Shown piece after piece: positions 34,193-43,827 of a stretch of 64,000 bases of DNA; positions within the stretch are counted from its first letter, which is position 1, and the number at the start of each line of letters is the position of its first letter. The stretch covers positions 27,960 to 91,959 of the forward strand of contig CALETH010000028.1 of assembly GCA_937920105.1 (NCBI GenBank). Direction: 5' to 3'. The position numbers were made by a program, and so were the translations under genes. The notes beneath the pieces were generated by a model. The model was not told where the DNA came from. It did not search any database and worked only from the letters and a program-made list of their open reading frames with translations. The DNA is from an uncultured Bacteroidota bacterium. GTDB taxonomy: Bacteria; Bacteroidota; Ignavibacteria; UBA10030; UBA8401.

Positions 34193-35046
34193 CTCAATTT
34201 ACTACGATATGGTTCTTCCAAATATTTATCTGCTAAATAGAGTACACCATCTAACCCTTTTTCAATCCATTGACGTAACAATTGAGAATCACTGTGTGTT
34301 TCTCTATCAAGCCACAATGCTACTGGTAATGCTCCCCACTTTTCCTCAAATTTTCCTTTTGATAATTTATTGAAAAGTGAATCATCAAAGTTTTGGTGAT
34401 GAAATGCAAAACAAAATTTTTCAACAAATATGGGTTCTAATTTTTTCAATGTATTTTTTGTAATTTCGGGAATTTTTCCTTGTGTATCTATTTTCCATTT
34501 TTGAGATAATGAATAATAATTTCCTAATCCCTCATTGACACATTCCAACAAAATTTTTTCCCATTGTGTTGTGATAATAATTTTATCTTTTCTCCATGAT
34601 TTATGAAGAAGATGAATATATTCATGCGAAAATATTCTATCTATTCGCTCTTTATTTTCCTCAGATTCTCCTTTACCGTATTCAGAAAGTTGTTGAATAT
34701 CAAAACAAATGGTATTGTTACCATGAGTGAAAGCATCATCTGCTAATTGATTACCAATAACAATATAAATAGTATCGGATAATGAAACATTAAAAAATGG
34801 TTTTTGTAACTTTGGTAGGATTTTTTTCCAACGTGGAATTGCTTGATAAATATTTTTTATCCATGAAGAATCTTTGGTAGAGGATATAATATTCAATGTA
34901 GTGCTATCATTGTAATTATATCTTTTATAAATAATATCCATCCAAATTTTTGTAGGATAACCAAGTGAATCAAAAGCAATGATGGGATGAAGTTCTTGTG
35001 CGAGTGAAAAACTTGAAATGAAAAAACAGGTAACAATAAATTTCAT
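34177..35046 (-). CDS. Secreted HExxH-containing protein, putative metallopeptidase-like
   Basis: A 289-residue precursor with a signal peptide (about 1-16, ending SFSLAQ). Around residue 142 it carries HEYIHLLHKSW, an H-E-x-x-H motif in a helix, with a candidate third ligand Glu in LLECVNEGLGNYY some 20 residues later, as in gluzincins. No lipobox and no T9SS domain, so it is probably periplasmic. I do not recognise a named family; the C-terminal part (WGALPVALWLDRETHSD) is conserved-looking. Not part of an obvious operon. Confidence 0.7.
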   Translation of the reverse strand: MKFIVTCFFISSFSLAQELHPIIAFDSLGYPTKIWMDIIYKRYNYNDSTTLNIISSTKDSSWIKNIYQAIPRWKKILPKLQKPFFNVSLSDTIYIVIGNQLADDAFTHGNNTICFDIQQLSEYGKGESEENKERIDRIFSHEYIHLLHKSWRKDKIIITTQWEKILLECVNEGLGNYYSLSQKWKIDTQGKIPEITKNTLKKLEPIFVEKFCFAFHHQNFDDSLFNKLSKGKFEEKWGALPVALWLDRETHSDSQLLRQWIEKGLDGVLYLADKYLEEPYRSKLRECRK

Positions 35047-35118
35047 AAAATTTCTTAATTTTTGGACACACCCCTCATTCCCCTCTCTCCATCGCTACAG
35101 AGGGGAGGATTTTTTTGC

Positions 35119-35164
35119 ATTCTAAATTCCTACTTCTTAATTCTTCCTTACTTCTAACTTCTGA
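35119..35164. repeat. Period-7 tandem array (CTTCTAA-like)
   Basis: Units ATTCTAA, ATTCCTA, CTTCTTA, ATTCTTC, then after a 4-nt slip CTTCTAA, CTTCTGA. It ends 1 bp before the nadA stop codon. Confidence 0.8.
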
Positions 35165-35165
35165 A

Positions 35166-36089
35166 TCAACTCATCTCCAACATTTTTTGAATTGGTTTAA
35201 GTGCTTTTTCCATAATTTCTGCACTTAAAGTAATTTGTGGAGATTTATTTTTCATACAAAGATAAAGTTTTTCCATCGTGTTGAGTTTCATATACGGACA
35301 TTCATTGCATGAACAGTTTGCTTCCGGTGGTGCGGGAATAAATTTTTTCTCCGGACATTTTTTTTCCATTTGATGTAATATTCCGGATTCGGTTGCAACA
35401 ATAAATTCTTTGTGTGGATTTGTTTGAACATAGTTTAACAATGCACTGGTAGAACCAATAAAATCTGCTTTTTCTAAAATATGTTCTTCACATTCCGGAT
35501 GTGCAATGAGTTGAGCATTTGGATGTTGCATTTGCAAGCCGATAATTTTACGTTCGCTAAATGTTTCGTGAACAATACATGCACCATTCCACAACAACAT
35601 GTCTCTTCCCGTTTTCTTTTTAAGATAGCCACCTAAATTTTTATCCGGAGAAAATAAAATTTGTTGGTTGCGTGGAATTTGATTAATGATTTTTTCTGCA
35701 TTGCTGGATGTGCAAATAATATCACTTAACGCTTTTACTTCTGCGGTGCAATTAATGTAAGTGATAGCAAGATATTCCGGATGGATTTCTCTAAATTTTT
35801 TAAATGCGGGTGGTGGACAACTATCCGCAAGAGAACAGCCAGCTTCTAAATCCGGCAACAATACTAATTTTTTTGGATTGAGAATTTTTGCTGTTTCTGC
35901 CATAAAATGAACACCAGCAAACACAATAACATCCGCCGATGTTGAGGCAGCACGACGTGCAAGTTCCAAACTATCTCCCACAACATCCGCAATATCCTGA
36001 ATTTCTCCTTCTTGATAATAATGTGCGAGGATTACTGCGTTCAGTTCTTTTTTAAGTTGGTGGATTTTTTCTACAAGGTTGGTTTCCAT
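35166..36089 (-). CDS. nadA: Quinolinate synthase
   Basis: NadA condenses iminoaspartate with dihydroxyacetone phosphate to quinolinate using a 4Fe-4S cluster. The 307-residue length matches the short, common form. The three cluster cysteines are plausible in [13 protein letters not shown], in the [15 protein letters not shown] region and in [12 protein letters not shown]. The motif [20 protein letters not shown] lies at the N-terminus. nadB and nadC are not in the window; nadD is at 11.2 kb. The gene is monocistronic as far as seen, transcribed from downstream of an LRR gene terminator. Confidence 0.95.
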   Translation of the reverse strand: METNLVEKIHQLKKELNAVILAHYYQEGEIQDIADVVGDSLELARRAASTSADVIVFAGVHFMAETAKILNPKKLVLLPDLEAGCSLADSCPPPAFKKFREIHPEYLAITYINCTAEVKALSDIICTSSNAEKIINQIPRNQQILFSPDKNLGGYLKKKTGRDMLLWNGACIVHETFSERKIIGLQMQHPNAQLIAHPECEEHILEKADFIGSTSALLNYVQTNPHKEFIVATESGILHQMEKKCPEKKFIPAPPEANCSCNECPYMKLNTMEKLYLCMKNKSPQITLSAEIMEKALKPIQKMLEMS

Positions 36090-36167
36090 ATTTTTCTTAA
36101 GTTTTTGCAGCCTATTTTTATTTGTATAAGATACAGACTAATGCAAGCAGTGTCAATAAAAACAAAA

Positions 36168-36192
36168 AAGGACGGATTTTTCATCCGTCCTT
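36168..36192 (-). terminator. Rho-independent terminator of LRR paralogue A
   Basis: On the minus strand: AAGGACGGAT, short loop, ATCCGTCCTT, then TTTTGTTTTTATT, 46 bp after the gene's stop. Confidence 0.85.
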
Positions 36193-36196
36193 AGAT

Positions 36197-36864
36197 AACT
36201 CAAACCATGATAATCTTTTCATCGTACCAATCATGGTTTACTTCACCAACACCATTTTCTTAATTTCACTAAATTTTCCCGCAGTCAGTCTGTAAAAATA
36301 TATTCCACCGGATAATTGACTTCCATCAAAATTCACTTCATACACTCCAACTTTCTTTTCTCCATTCACTAGTGTTGCGACTTCTTTCCCTAACATATCA
36401 TACACTTTCAATGTTACATAACTACTTATTGGTAGTTGATAATTGATTAGTGTTGATGGGTTGAATGGGTTCGGATAGTTTTGAGATATACTATATTCTG
36501 TTGGTACAAAATTCTTTTCTGGATGAATTGATGTGGTGGGTAGAGTTCCAGTCCCATATGCTTTCAAGGTATCTAATCCTTTGGTGGTGTTACTGGTAAG
36601 GATGATTTGGGTGGAATCTTTTCCTAATCCATTTGGAGTGAACTTTATTGTTATATTACTTGTTTGAGTAAATGGAATGTTATATTGACTGCTTCCTACA
36701 ACCATAAATTTTGAATTTGCAATATTGATTGTATTGATTTTCAAGGTATCTCCTCCCATACATTGTACGGCAAAGGACATATCTTTATTGCTGCCTATAC
36801 CAACATTCCCAAAATCTATTGTGGTAGATGAATAATTTGATGTGGGAGCAGAAAGAGTCGTAAA
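36197..36864. repeat. 668-bp direct repeat, copy 1
   Basis: Read base by base, this segment is identical to 40224-40891. It covers the 3' flank and the last ~208 codons of LRR paralogue A, including the T9SS sorting domain. Confidence 0.93.
36203..36238. repeat. Nonamer-type element (AACCATGAT ... ATCATGGTT)
   Basis: Perfect 9-bp inverted ends around a 18-nt middle; it touches the LRR gene stop codon. Confidence 0.7.
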
Positions 36865-37869
36865 ATAGCTTGCTGAAGAATATGGACTATTTCCTTTTAT
36901 ATTTTGTGCACGCACTCCCCAAGCATATGTTGTATTATACAATAACGGTCCTATTTGTTTGGATGTATCGGTAAGCGTGGTATCAAGAAGAATAGTAACA
37001 TTATTTCTTACTACATGAAGAAAATATTTATGGGCAGAGGAAACTTTTTTCCATGTTAGTGTGGGATACAATGATTGATTGGTCGCATTGTTTACTGGGC
37101 TTACTATAATCGGTGTTGTTGGTGATGGAAGAACTACATACATTGCTGACATATCTTTTATTATGGATATACCTGATGGTGGATTTACCAATACATAAAT
37201 AGTAGTAAGATTAGCATTAGAAGAACAATTTAAATTTTGTAATGAGGTATTGGTACTAATATCTAATGTAGTCAGTTTAGTGGAAGAACAATATAAATTT
37301 TGTAATGCGGTATTGGTACTCACATTTAAACTCGTCAGATTAGTGGAAGAACAATATAAATATAGTAATGCGGTGGCTCCACTCACATTTAATGTACTGA
37401 GATTAGCATTATTAGAACAATCTAAATATTCTAATGCGGTATTGGTACTCACGTTTAAACTCGTCAGATTAGTGGAAGAACAATCTAAAGTTTGTAATGC
37501 GGTGGCTCCACTCACATTTAATGTGCTGAGATTAGCATTAGTAGAACAATCTAAATATTCTAATGCGGTATTGGTACTCACGTTTAATGTGCTGAGATTT
37601 GGATTATCAGAACAATCTAAAGTTTGTAATGCGGTAAATTTTTCTATCCCTTGTAAATTGGTAATTTGAGAGCTGGATATCTCTATGATACGTACGGCAC
37701 TGATATTTTGTACTATTACCGTATCATTAGTACCTTGGGTTATAGCGTTAGCACTGTTAATAAGTGCAGTTCTAAAATTTTGGTCAGGCACCCATACTTT
37801 TGTTTGGGCAGTGGTTATTCCTACAACCAGTAAGAATAATGCAACGAGTTTGGTAAGTTGTGTTTGCAT
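36238..37869 (-). CDS. Secreted leucine-rich-repeat protein with T9SS sorting domain (paralogue A)
   Basis: The 543-residue precursor has a signal peptide (about 1-21, ending GITTAQ). Residues about 70-235 are eight 21-22-residue LRR-like units of the form L-x-x-L-N-V-S-x-N-T-A-L-x-x-L-D-C-S, each with a cysteine at the same place, so the folded solenoid should have a cysteine ladder. A fibronectin-like domain (about 265-345), a choice-of-anchor/ASH-like domain (about 350-440) and the T9SS sorting domain (about 460-543) follow. The last ~208 codons are identical at DNA level to paralogue B. Probably a surface adhesin or scaffold; the ligand is unknown. Confidence 0.88.
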   Translation of the reverse strand: MQTQLTKLVALFLLVVGITTAQTKVWVPDQNFRTALINSANAITQGTNDTVIVQNISAVRIIEISSSQITNLQGIEKFTALQTLDCSDNPNLSTLNVSTNTALEYLDCSTNANLSTLNVSGATALQTLDCSSTNLTSLNVSTNTALEYLDCSNNANLSTLNVSGATALLYLYCSSTNLTSLNVSTNTALQNLYCSSTKLTTLDISTNTSLQNLNCSSNANLTTIYVLVNPPSGISIIKDMSAMYVVLPSPTTPIIVSPVNNATNQSLYPTLTWKKVSSAHKYFLHVVRNNVTILLDTTLTDTSKQIGPLLYNTTYAWGVRAQNIKGNSPYSSASYFTTLSAPTSNYSSTTIDFGNVGIGSNKDMSFAVQCMGGDTLKINTINIANSKFMVVGSSQYNIPFTQTSNITIKFTPNGLGKDSTQIILTSNTTKGLDTLKAYGTGTLPTTSIHPEKNFVPTEYSISQNYPNPFNPSTLINYQLPISSYVTLKVYDMLGKEVATLVNGEKKVGVYEVNFDGSQLSGGIYFYRLTAGKFSEIKKMVLVK

Positions 37870-38021
37870 AAAAATTGCTCCTTAGTTTTAATGAAGTATA
37901 AAATAAAAATTAGGAAATTATACGGATTTTAATTTTCATTATCAATGAGTAATTTTTGGATTCCTATTTTCATCCTAAATTCCCACTGGCTAACACACAA
38001 TCCACCACTGCAGAGGACTAC

Positions 38022-38077
38022 ATTCTAACTTCTATATTCTGACTACGAAATTCTGTGTTCTGTATTCTGAATTTCGT
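38022..38077. repeat. Period-7 tandem array, eight units, upstream of dnaG
   Basis: Units ATTCTAA, CTTCTAT, ATTCTGA, CTACGAA, ATTCTGT, GTTCTGT, ATTCTGA, ATTTCGT, ending 11 bp before the dnaG start codon. It therefore occupies the place where a Shine-Dalgarno/promoter region would lie. Confidence 0.88.
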
Positions 38078-38088
38078 ATCTTTGAAGC

Positions 38089-39948
38089 ATGAAAATTCCA
38101 AATGAAAAAATAGAAGAAATCCGCAATGCTGTAGATATCGTTGAATACATTGGTGGTTTTATCAAACTCAAAAAGCGTGGAAAAAATTATCTCGGATTAT
38201 GTCCATTTCATAATGAAAAAACACCATCATTTAATGTTAGTTTAGATAAACAAATGTATTATTGTTTCGGATGCCAACGTGGTGGAAATGTTTTTACGTT
38301 CATTATGGAATATGATAATATTTCTTATGTAGAAGCCGTTACTGTTCTCGCCGAAAAAACCGGAATTCCTATCACGAAAATAGAAAACAATGTTCAAGAA
38401 AGTGAAACAGAAATTTTATATTCTGTTTGTACTTTCGCAGCAAAAGCATTCTATTATAATCTCAAAACTGAAGAAGGAAAATTTGCGCAAGACTATTTTT
38501 TGAAACGTGGCTTTTCCGAAAAAACTATTACCACGTTCGGTTTAGGATATTCTTTACGCGGATGGGAATCTCTTATAGAAAAAGCAAAAGAGGAAGGTCT
38601 ATCACTTTATAATTTGGAAAAAGTTGGCTTACTCAAAAAACGAGATGATGGTTCGTATTATGATGTATTTCGCGGAAGAGCAATGTTTCCCATTTTTTCT
38701 CCGCTCGGAAGAGTGATTGCGTTTGGCGCAAGAAAATTATATGATGATGACCCTTTAGCAAAATATATCAATTCACCAGAAACACCAATTTATCAAAAAA
38801 GCAAAACGCTGTACGGACTTTGGCAGGCAAAGGAAAGTATTCGCGAAAAGGATTTTGTGATTTTGGTGGAAGGTTACGCTGATGTGATTTCTGTTTTTCA
38901 AGCAGGAATAAAAAATGTGGTGGCTTCCAGCGGAACGGCGTTAACCACAGAACAAATTCAACTTCTTTCCCGCTACACCAAAAATATTATCTTTTTGTAT
39001 GATGCAGATTCCGCTGGTGCCAATGCTATGATGCGTGGTGTGGATTTGATTTTGGAAAATGGTTTGGATGTTCGTGTTGTGCAATTACCGGAAGGCAATG
39101 ACCCGGATTCTTTTGTGCAAAAAAATGGCGTGAATGCTTTGCATGATGCAATCACACGAGCAACAACATTTTTGAATTTTAAAGCAAGAATGTTGGAACG
39201 TGAAGGAAAATTTTCTACTCCGGAAGGAAAAGCAGAAGCAATACGAACATTGGTCCAAACTATCGCAAAAGTGAAAGACCCGTTACGTCAAGCATTTTTT
39301 ATTAAAGAAATTGCTGAAGAATATCATATTTACGAATCTACCTTGTATTCTGAATTAGAAAAATGGAAAAAGAAGGATTTTACAAAAGCATCATTTCAAT
39401 CAAATACTTCTAATACAAAAAAATCTCCAGAGATTCCGCAAAAAAATTCTTCTACCACTCTTCCCTTAGAAGAAAAAGAATTATTATTCGTGCTATTACA
39501 TTCTCCACAAACAATGATGCCATTCGTTTTTCGGCATCTTTCTGTAGATGAAATTTCACATCCACAAATACAAAAGATTATTCAATTATTGGTAGATGAG
39601 TTTGATAACCACGGTTCATTTGATAGTCATCAAATATTAACATTGTTAGAAAATGATGAAGAAAAGAAAATATTTTCTGAAGTATTATTTTCTCGTGAGC
39701 ATGAAGATACACGAATTCAACGAGAAGTTGGGGCGCAAGAACGTGATGGGAGAATTTTTGAACAGGCGTTGGGTGCCATTAAAAGCATCAAAAAGAAAAA
39801 ATTGGAGCAGGATTTACAGTATAATAGAGTAGAAATTCAAAATGCTTTGCTGAATGGTATTGATACAATTGCTTTTTTAAAAGAACAACAACAAATTATT
39901 CAAAAAATTCGTGATGTGGAAAAATATTCAATGAAAAATTTGCAATGA
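38089..39948 (+). CDS. dnaG: DNA primase
   Basis: DnaG makes RNA primers for replication. The 619-residue protein has the CHC2 zinc ribbon at residues about 40-65 (CPFHNEKTPSF and YYCFGCQRGG), a Toprim catalytic core at about 255-340 (LVEGYADVISVFQAG; FLYDADSAG) and a C-terminal helicase-binding region. No rpoD follows, so this is not the common rpsU-dnaG-rpoD arrangement. The gene lies between two 668-bp direct repeats; the last codons (MKNLQ) lie in a 14-nt repeat. Confidence 0.95.
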   Translation: MKIPNEKIEEIRNAVDIVEYIGGFIKLKKRGKNYLGLCPFHNEKTPSFNVSLDKQMYYCFGCQRGGNVFTFIMEYDNISYVEAVTVLAEKTGIPITKIENNVQESETEILYSVCTFAAKAFYYNLKTEEGKFAQDYFLKRGFSEKTITTFGLGYSLRGWESLIEKAKEEGLSLYNLEKVGLLKKRDDGSYYDVFRGRAMFPIFSPLGRVIAFGARKLYDDDPLAKYINSPETPIYQKSKTLYGLWQAKESIREKDFVILVEGYADVISVFQAGIKNVVASSGTALTTEQIQLLSRYTKNIIFLYDADSAGANAMMRGVDLILENGLDVRVVQLPEGNDPDSFVQKNGVNALHDAITRATTFLNFKARMLEREGKFSTPEGKAEAIRTLVQTIAKVKDPLRQAFFIKEIAEEYHIYESTLYSELEKWKKKDFTKASFQSNTSNTKKSPEIPQKNSSTTLPLEEKELLFVLLHSPQTMMPFVFRHLSVDEISHPQIQKIIQLLVDEFDNHGSFDSHQILTLLENDEEKKIFSEVLFSREHEDTRIQREVGAQERDGRIFEQALGAIKSIKKKKLEQDLQYNRVEIQNALLNGIDTIAFLKEQQQIIQKIRDVEKYSMKNLQ

Positions 39949-39960
39949 ACAATTATCAAT
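39929..39960. repeat. Period-14 repeat overlapping the dnaG stop
   Basis: CAATGAAAAATTTG followed by CAATGAACAATTAT and CAAT. It differs by one base from 40109-40140. Confidence 0.88.
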
Positions 39961-39963
39961 GGA

Positions 39964-40015
39964 GTATGTGAGTAGTGGAGTATATTGAGTAATTGAGTAA
40001 CGAAGTAGATGAGTA
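39964..40015. repeat. Period-8 tandem array (GTAGTGGA-like)
   Basis: Units GTATGTGA, GTAGTGGA, a 9-nt GTATATTGA, GTAATTGA, GTAACGAA, GTAGATGA. Confidence 0.88.
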
Positions 40016-40108
40016 TTTTTTACAAAGAAAAAATCAAAGATGAATTCGCCTTGGTGAAGTAAAAATACCAATGAAAGATATAAGATTTTTTCCTCGCAAA
40101 GACAAAAT

Positions 40109-40143
40109 CAATGGAAAATTTGCAATGAACAATTATCAATTTT
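40109..40143. repeat. Period-14 repeat, second copy
   Basis: CAATGGAAAATTTG then CAATGAACAATTAT and CAATTTT; near-identical to the array at 39929. Confidence 0.85.
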
Positions 40144-40200
40144 AGATTTCTGTTAAACTTGTTCTCAAATGCAATACAAGCAGTCAATAAAAATACAAAG

Positions 40201-40221
40201 AGTCCCGTTATAAGCGGGACT
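40201..40221 (-). terminator. Rho-independent terminator of LRR paralogue B
   Basis: Stem AGTCCCG / CGGGACT; on the minus strand followed by CTTTGTATTTTTATT. Different stem from paralogue A's terminator although flanks are alike. Confidence 0.75.
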
Positions 40222-40223
40222 CC

Positions 40224-40891
40224 AACTCAAACCATGATAATCTTTTCATCGTACCAATCATGGTTTACTTCACCAACACCATTTTCTTAATTTCACTAAA
40301 TTTTCCCGCAGTCAGTCTGTAAAAATATATTCCACCGGATAATTGACTTCCATCAAAATTCACTTCATACACTCCAACTTTCTTTTCTCCATTCACTAGT
40401 GTTGCGACTTCTTTCCCTAACATATCATACACTTTCAATGTTACATAACTACTTATTGGTAGTTGATAATTGATTAGTGTTGATGGGTTGAATGGGTTCG
40501 GATAGTTTTGAGATATACTATATTCTGTTGGTACAAAATTCTTTTCTGGATGAATTGATGTGGTGGGTAGAGTTCCAGTCCCATATGCTTTCAAGGTATC
40601 TAATCCTTTGGTGGTGTTACTGGTAAGGATGATTTGGGTGGAATCTTTTCCTAATCCATTTGGAGTGAACTTTATTGTTATATTACTTGTTTGAGTAAAT
40701 GGAATGTTATATTGACTGCTTCCTACAACCATAAATTTTGAATTTGCAATATTGATTGTATTGATTTTCAAGGTATCTCCTCCCATACATTGTACGGCAA
40801 AGGACATATCTTTATTGCTGCCTATACCAACATTCCCAAAATCTATTGTGGTAGATGAATAATTTGATGTGGGAGCAGAAAGAGTCGTAAA
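40224..40891. repeat. 668-bp direct repeat, copy 2
   Basis: Identical to 36197-36864, same orientation; covers the 3' end of LRR paralogue B and its flank. Outside these limits the two genes diverge at once. Confidence 0.93.
40230..40265. repeat. Nonamer-type element (AACCATGAT ... ATCATGGTT)
   Basis: Second copy, inside the 668-bp repeat, touching the stop of LRR paralogue B. Confidence 0.7.
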
Positions 40892-42028
40892 TTGATTTAT
40901 CCTATAAGGACTGGTTCCCTTAACGTTTCTTGCTCGTACTTGCCATGTGTATATTGTATTATATAGTAACGGACCTATTTTTTTGGTGGTATCAACCAGT
41001 GTAGTATCTTTAAAAACTATAATATTGTTGTGTGATACTTCCAATTGATAGGTATGGGCAAAAGAAACTTTTCCCCATTTTAATGTTGGATATAATGATT
41101 GATTGGTCGCATTATTTATTGGACTTAGTAAGATTGGCATTGCCGGAACTGGTGGAGTTACATAATTTGCTGACATATCTTTTACTTCTATTACACCTGG
41201 TGGTGGAAATGGAAGTATCCATACATATATAGTGGTAAGATTTGGATTTAACGAACAATCTACATCTGTTAATGCTGTATTTGCACTGATATCTAAAATA
41301 CTAAGGTTATTACCAAAACATTTTAAATATGTCAACGTTGTATTTCTATTTAAGTTCAATGTAGTTAGATTATTATTAACACAACTTAACGATATCAATG
41401 CTGTATTATTACTCACATCTAAGGTACTGATGTTATTATTAGAACAAGATAGTGTTTGTAATGCTGTATTTGTACTCACATCTAAGGTACTGATGTTATT
41501 ATTAGAACAATATAATGTTTGTAATGCTGTATTATTACTCACATCTAAGGTAGTAATATTCATAGAGGCACAATCTAAATGTGTTAATGCTGTATTTGCA
41601 CTCACATCTAAAGTAGTGACCTTGTTGTTCGAACAATCTAAAACTTGTAATGCTGTATTATTACTTACATTTAGTATAGAAAGATTAGTGTTATAAAAAC
41701 AGTTTAAATATGTTAATGCTAAATTGTTACTTACATCCAATGTGGTAAGTTGATTAAAAGCACAACTTAAATATTGTAATGCAGTAAATTTTTCTATTCC
41801 TTGTAAGTTAGTAATTTGTTTATTATTAATAATTAAAGTATCAATCAAATTAATATTTGGCACTACTACAGTATCACTATTACCTTGAATAATATTATAA
41901 GTTGGAGAATGATTAATAAGCGCTTTTCTAAAACTTGTATCAGGTACACATACTTTTGTTTGGGCAGTTATCTCTACAATAAATAATAATAATGCCACAA
42001 GGGTAAGTTTGGTTTTTATCATAATCAC
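40265..42028 (-). CDS. Secreted leucine-rich-repeat protein with T9SS sorting domain (paralogue B)
   Basis: The 587-residue precursor has a signal peptide (about 1-22, ending ITAQ). About nine 21-residue units follow, typified by NNISTLDVSTNTALQTLSCSN, again with one cysteine per unit. The N-terminal cap (TKVCVPDTSFRKALINHS and LQGIEKFTALQYLSC) is shared with paralogues A and C. The fibronectin-like domain differs from A, but the anchor-type and T9SS domains are identical in DNA. It should be delivered by the same Por system. The abrupt identity boundary points to gene conversion or recent domain shuffling. Confidence 0.88.
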   Translation of the reverse strand: MIMIKTKLTLVALLLFIVEITAQTKVCVPDTSFRKALINHSPTYNIIQGNSDTVVVPNINLIDTLIINNKQITNLQGIEKFTALQYLSCAFNQLTTLDVSNNLALTYLNCFYNTNLSILNVSNNTALQVLDCSNNKVTTLDVSANTALTHLDCASMNITTLDVSNNTALQTLYCSNNNISTLDVSTNTALQTLSCSNNNISTLDVSNNTALISLSCVNNNLTTLNLNRNTTLTYLKCFGNNLSILDISANTALTDVDCSLNPNLTTIYVWILPFPPPGVIEVKDMSANYVTPPVPAMPILLSPINNATNQSLYPTLKWGKVSFAHTYQLEVSHNNIIVFKDTTLVDTTKKIGPLLYNTIYTWQVRARNVKGTSPYRINQFTTLSAPTSNYSSTTIDFGNVGIGSNKDMSFAVQCMGGDTLKINTINIANSKFMVVGSSQYNIPFTQTSNITIKFTPNGLGKDSTQIILTSNTTKGLDTLKAYGTGTLPTTSIHPEKNFVPTEYSISQNYPNPFNPSTLINYQLPISSYVTLKVYDMLGKEVATLVNGEKKVGVYEVNFDGSQLSGGIYFYRLTAGKFSEIKKMVLVK

Positions 42029-42207
42029 TCCTTATTTGTTTATGGTTTATGATAGAATTATATGAACTAAATTATCTATTGTCAATATTCTAGAACTATT
42101 TTGACTTTTTGTATTTTGAATTCTACATTTTTTCTCAAACTTTTATCATTTCTAAAAAATAAAAAGTATTCCGTTACAATGGAATCTCTACAAATTAAAA
42201 TCATAGT

Positions 42208-43533
42208 CTACATCTTCTTCATCATTGCTTCACCAAATTCTGAACACTTAATTTCTTTTGCACCATCCATTAAACGAGCAAAATCGTACGTTACAGTTTT
42301 TGCACCAATCGCTCCATTCAAGCCCTTTAAAATTAAATCCGCTGCTTCAGTCCAACCCATGTACCGCAACATCATTTCTCCGCTTAATACAACTGAACCG
42401 GGATTTACTTTATCAAGATTCGCATATTTGGGAGCTGTTCCGTGGGTTGCTTCAAAAATTGCGTGCCCGGTGATGTAATTAATATTTCCACCAGGTGCGA
42501 TTCCAATTCCGCCAACTTGTGCGGCTAACGCATCAGAAAGATAATCTCCATTTAAATTTAATGTTGCAATCACATCAAAATCTTCCGGACGTGTGAGCAC
42601 TTGTTGTAAGGTAATATCAGCGATTGCATCTTTTATAATAATTCCTGCCCCGGGTTTTCCATCGGGAATTTTACACCACGGTCCGCCATCGATTTCCACA
42701 GCACCAAAATATTCTTTCGCTACTTGATATCCCCAATCCCGAAAAGCACCTTCAGTAAATTTCATGATGTTGCCTTTGTGAACTAATGTTACATTTTTGC
42801 GTTTGTTTTCTATTGCATAACTAATTGCACTGTGTACAAGTCGGACTGTTCCGGAATAACTTACGGGTTTAATCCCAATTCCCACATTAATATCTGTGGG
42901 GAAATTTTTTGCGCCAACAAGTTTCCAAAATTCTTCGCTTTTCTCTTTTGTGTTGAAACGAATTTTTTCGAAATCTTTTGGAAATTCTTTTGCAAGAAAA
43001 TCTAAAACTTTTTGTGCTTCGGGTGAGCCGCCTTTGTACTCAATTCCTGCATAAATATCTTCTGTGTTTTCGCGAAAAATTACCATATCAACTTTTTCAG
43101 GATGTTTTACTGGCGATGGAACTCCGGTAAACCATTGCACTGGACGCAAACAGACATACAAATCTAAAATTTGTCTCAACGCAACATTGAGTGAACGAAT
43201 TCCTCCTCCAACAGGAGTAGTCAATGGTCCTTTAATTCCTACAAGATATTCTTTGAATGCTTCGATAGTATCATCATGCAACCATGTATTTGGTCCGTAT
43301 ACTGTGTTTGCTTTTTCTCCGGCGTACACTTCAAACCATGTGATTTTTCTTTTTCCATTGTATGCTTTTGCAATGGCAGCATCAAACACTTTTTGTGAAG
43401 CACGCCAAATATCTGGTCCAGTTCCATCTCCTTCTATAAATGGTATGATGGGATTTTCTGGAACATTGAGTTTTCCATTTTGGATGGTGATTTTTTTTCC
43501 GTTGGTTGGTGGGGTGAGTTTTACGTATGACAT
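42208..43533 (-). CDS. icd: Isocitrate dehydrogenase (NADP-dependent)
   Basis: A 441-residue decarboxylating dehydrogenase of the TCA cycle, giving 2-oxoglutarate. Substrate-binding serine/arginine region ([19 protein letters not shown]) and the metal/isocitrate motif [16 protein letters not shown] are present, as is the C-terminal nucleotide-binding [19 protein letters not shown]. The sequence follows the E. coli-type homodimeric NADP enzyme rather than the monomeric or eukaryote-like type. Located alone between LRR paralogue B and tRNA-Ser. Terminator not evident. Confidence 0.95.
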   Translation of the reverse strand: MSYVKLTPPTNGKKITIQNGKLNVPENPIIPFIEGDGTGPDIWRASQKVFDAAIAKAYNGKRKITWFEVYAGEKANTVYGPNTWLHDDTIEAFKEYLVGIKGPLTTPVGGGIRSLNVALRQILDLYVCLRPVQWFTGVPSPVKHPEKVDMVIFRENTEDIYAGIEYKGGSPEAQKVLDFLAKEFPKDFEKIRFNTKEKSEEFWKLVGAKNFPTDINVGIGIKPVSYSGTVRLVHSAISYAIENKRKNVTLVHKGNIMKFTEGAFRDWGYQVAKEYFGAVEIDGGPWCKIPDGKPGAGIIIKDAIADITLQQVLTRPEDFDVIATLNLNGDYLSDALAAQVGGIGIAPGGNINYITGHAIFEATHGTAPKYANLDKVNPGSVVLSGEMMLRYMGWTEAADLILKGLNGAIGAKTVTYDFARLMDGAKEIKCSEFGEAMMKKM

Positions 43534-43560
43534 AGAAAATGAGATTGATGTGAAACAATG

Positions 43561-43586
43561 TAGGGACAGAACATGTTCTGTCCCTA
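43561..43586. repeat. 26-bp perfect palindrome downstream of tRNA-Ser
   Basis: TAGGGACAGAACA followed by its exact complement. It lies 15 bp past the tRNA 3' end on the minus strand but has no T-run, so it may be an interspersed palindrome rather than a terminator. Confidence 0.85.
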
Positions 43587-43601
43587 CCTGTTATGTTTTT
43601 G

Positions 43602-43688
43602 CGGAGAGAGTGGGATTCGAACCCACGGTACCCTTACGGGTACACTACCTTTCCAGGGTAGCCAATTCAACCACTCTTGCATCTCTCC
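43602..43688 (-). tRNA. tRNA-Ser(GGA)
   Basis: An 87-nt type II tRNA. The acceptor stem GGAGAGA pairs with TCTCTCC, with discriminator G; the anticodon stem CTACC/GGTAG holds the loop CTGGAAA, anticodon GGA; the long variable arm pairs GTACCC/GGGTAC; the T-loop is GGTTCGAATCC. The 3' CCA is not encoded. Confidence 0.95.
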
Positions 43689-43827
43689 AAAAGTTTTGTA
43701 ATATAGGTGAAAAAAAATAAAAATAAAATTTTTATAAGAAAGATTTTTAGAATAACATCTTGCTCTCCACAATGAACTTCAGTATATTTTTTTTCCTCCA
43801 TTTTACAAATTTTTAATTTCTTCAATC

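Larger units (their letters stand above)
39949..40264. other. 316-bp gene-free spacer of tandem repeats
   Basis: Holds an octad array, two 14-nt repeat pairs, a TCCTCGCAAAGAC fragment of a common low-complexity repeat and a terminator. No gene seen. Confidence 0.65.

Noticed and set aside
34044..34373. 109-codon plus-strand frame
   Set aside because: It crosses a heptad array and the antisense of the HExxH gene; composition looks random.
37200..37660. Regularly spaced DNA repeats of about 63 bp (also at 41230-41770) that look CRISPR-like
   Set aside because: They are coding LRR units of 21 residues on the minus strand, without unique spacers; no cas genes are nearby.
41232..41696. Long open frames on the plus strand antisense to the LRR genes (also 37250-37669)
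   Set aside because: They are frames opposite periodic coding repeats; the minus-strand frames have signal peptides, domains and terminators.
43064..43720. 218-codon plus-strand frame across the icd start and tRNA-Ser
   Set aside because: It overlaps icd and the tRNA antisense; no recognisable protein features.
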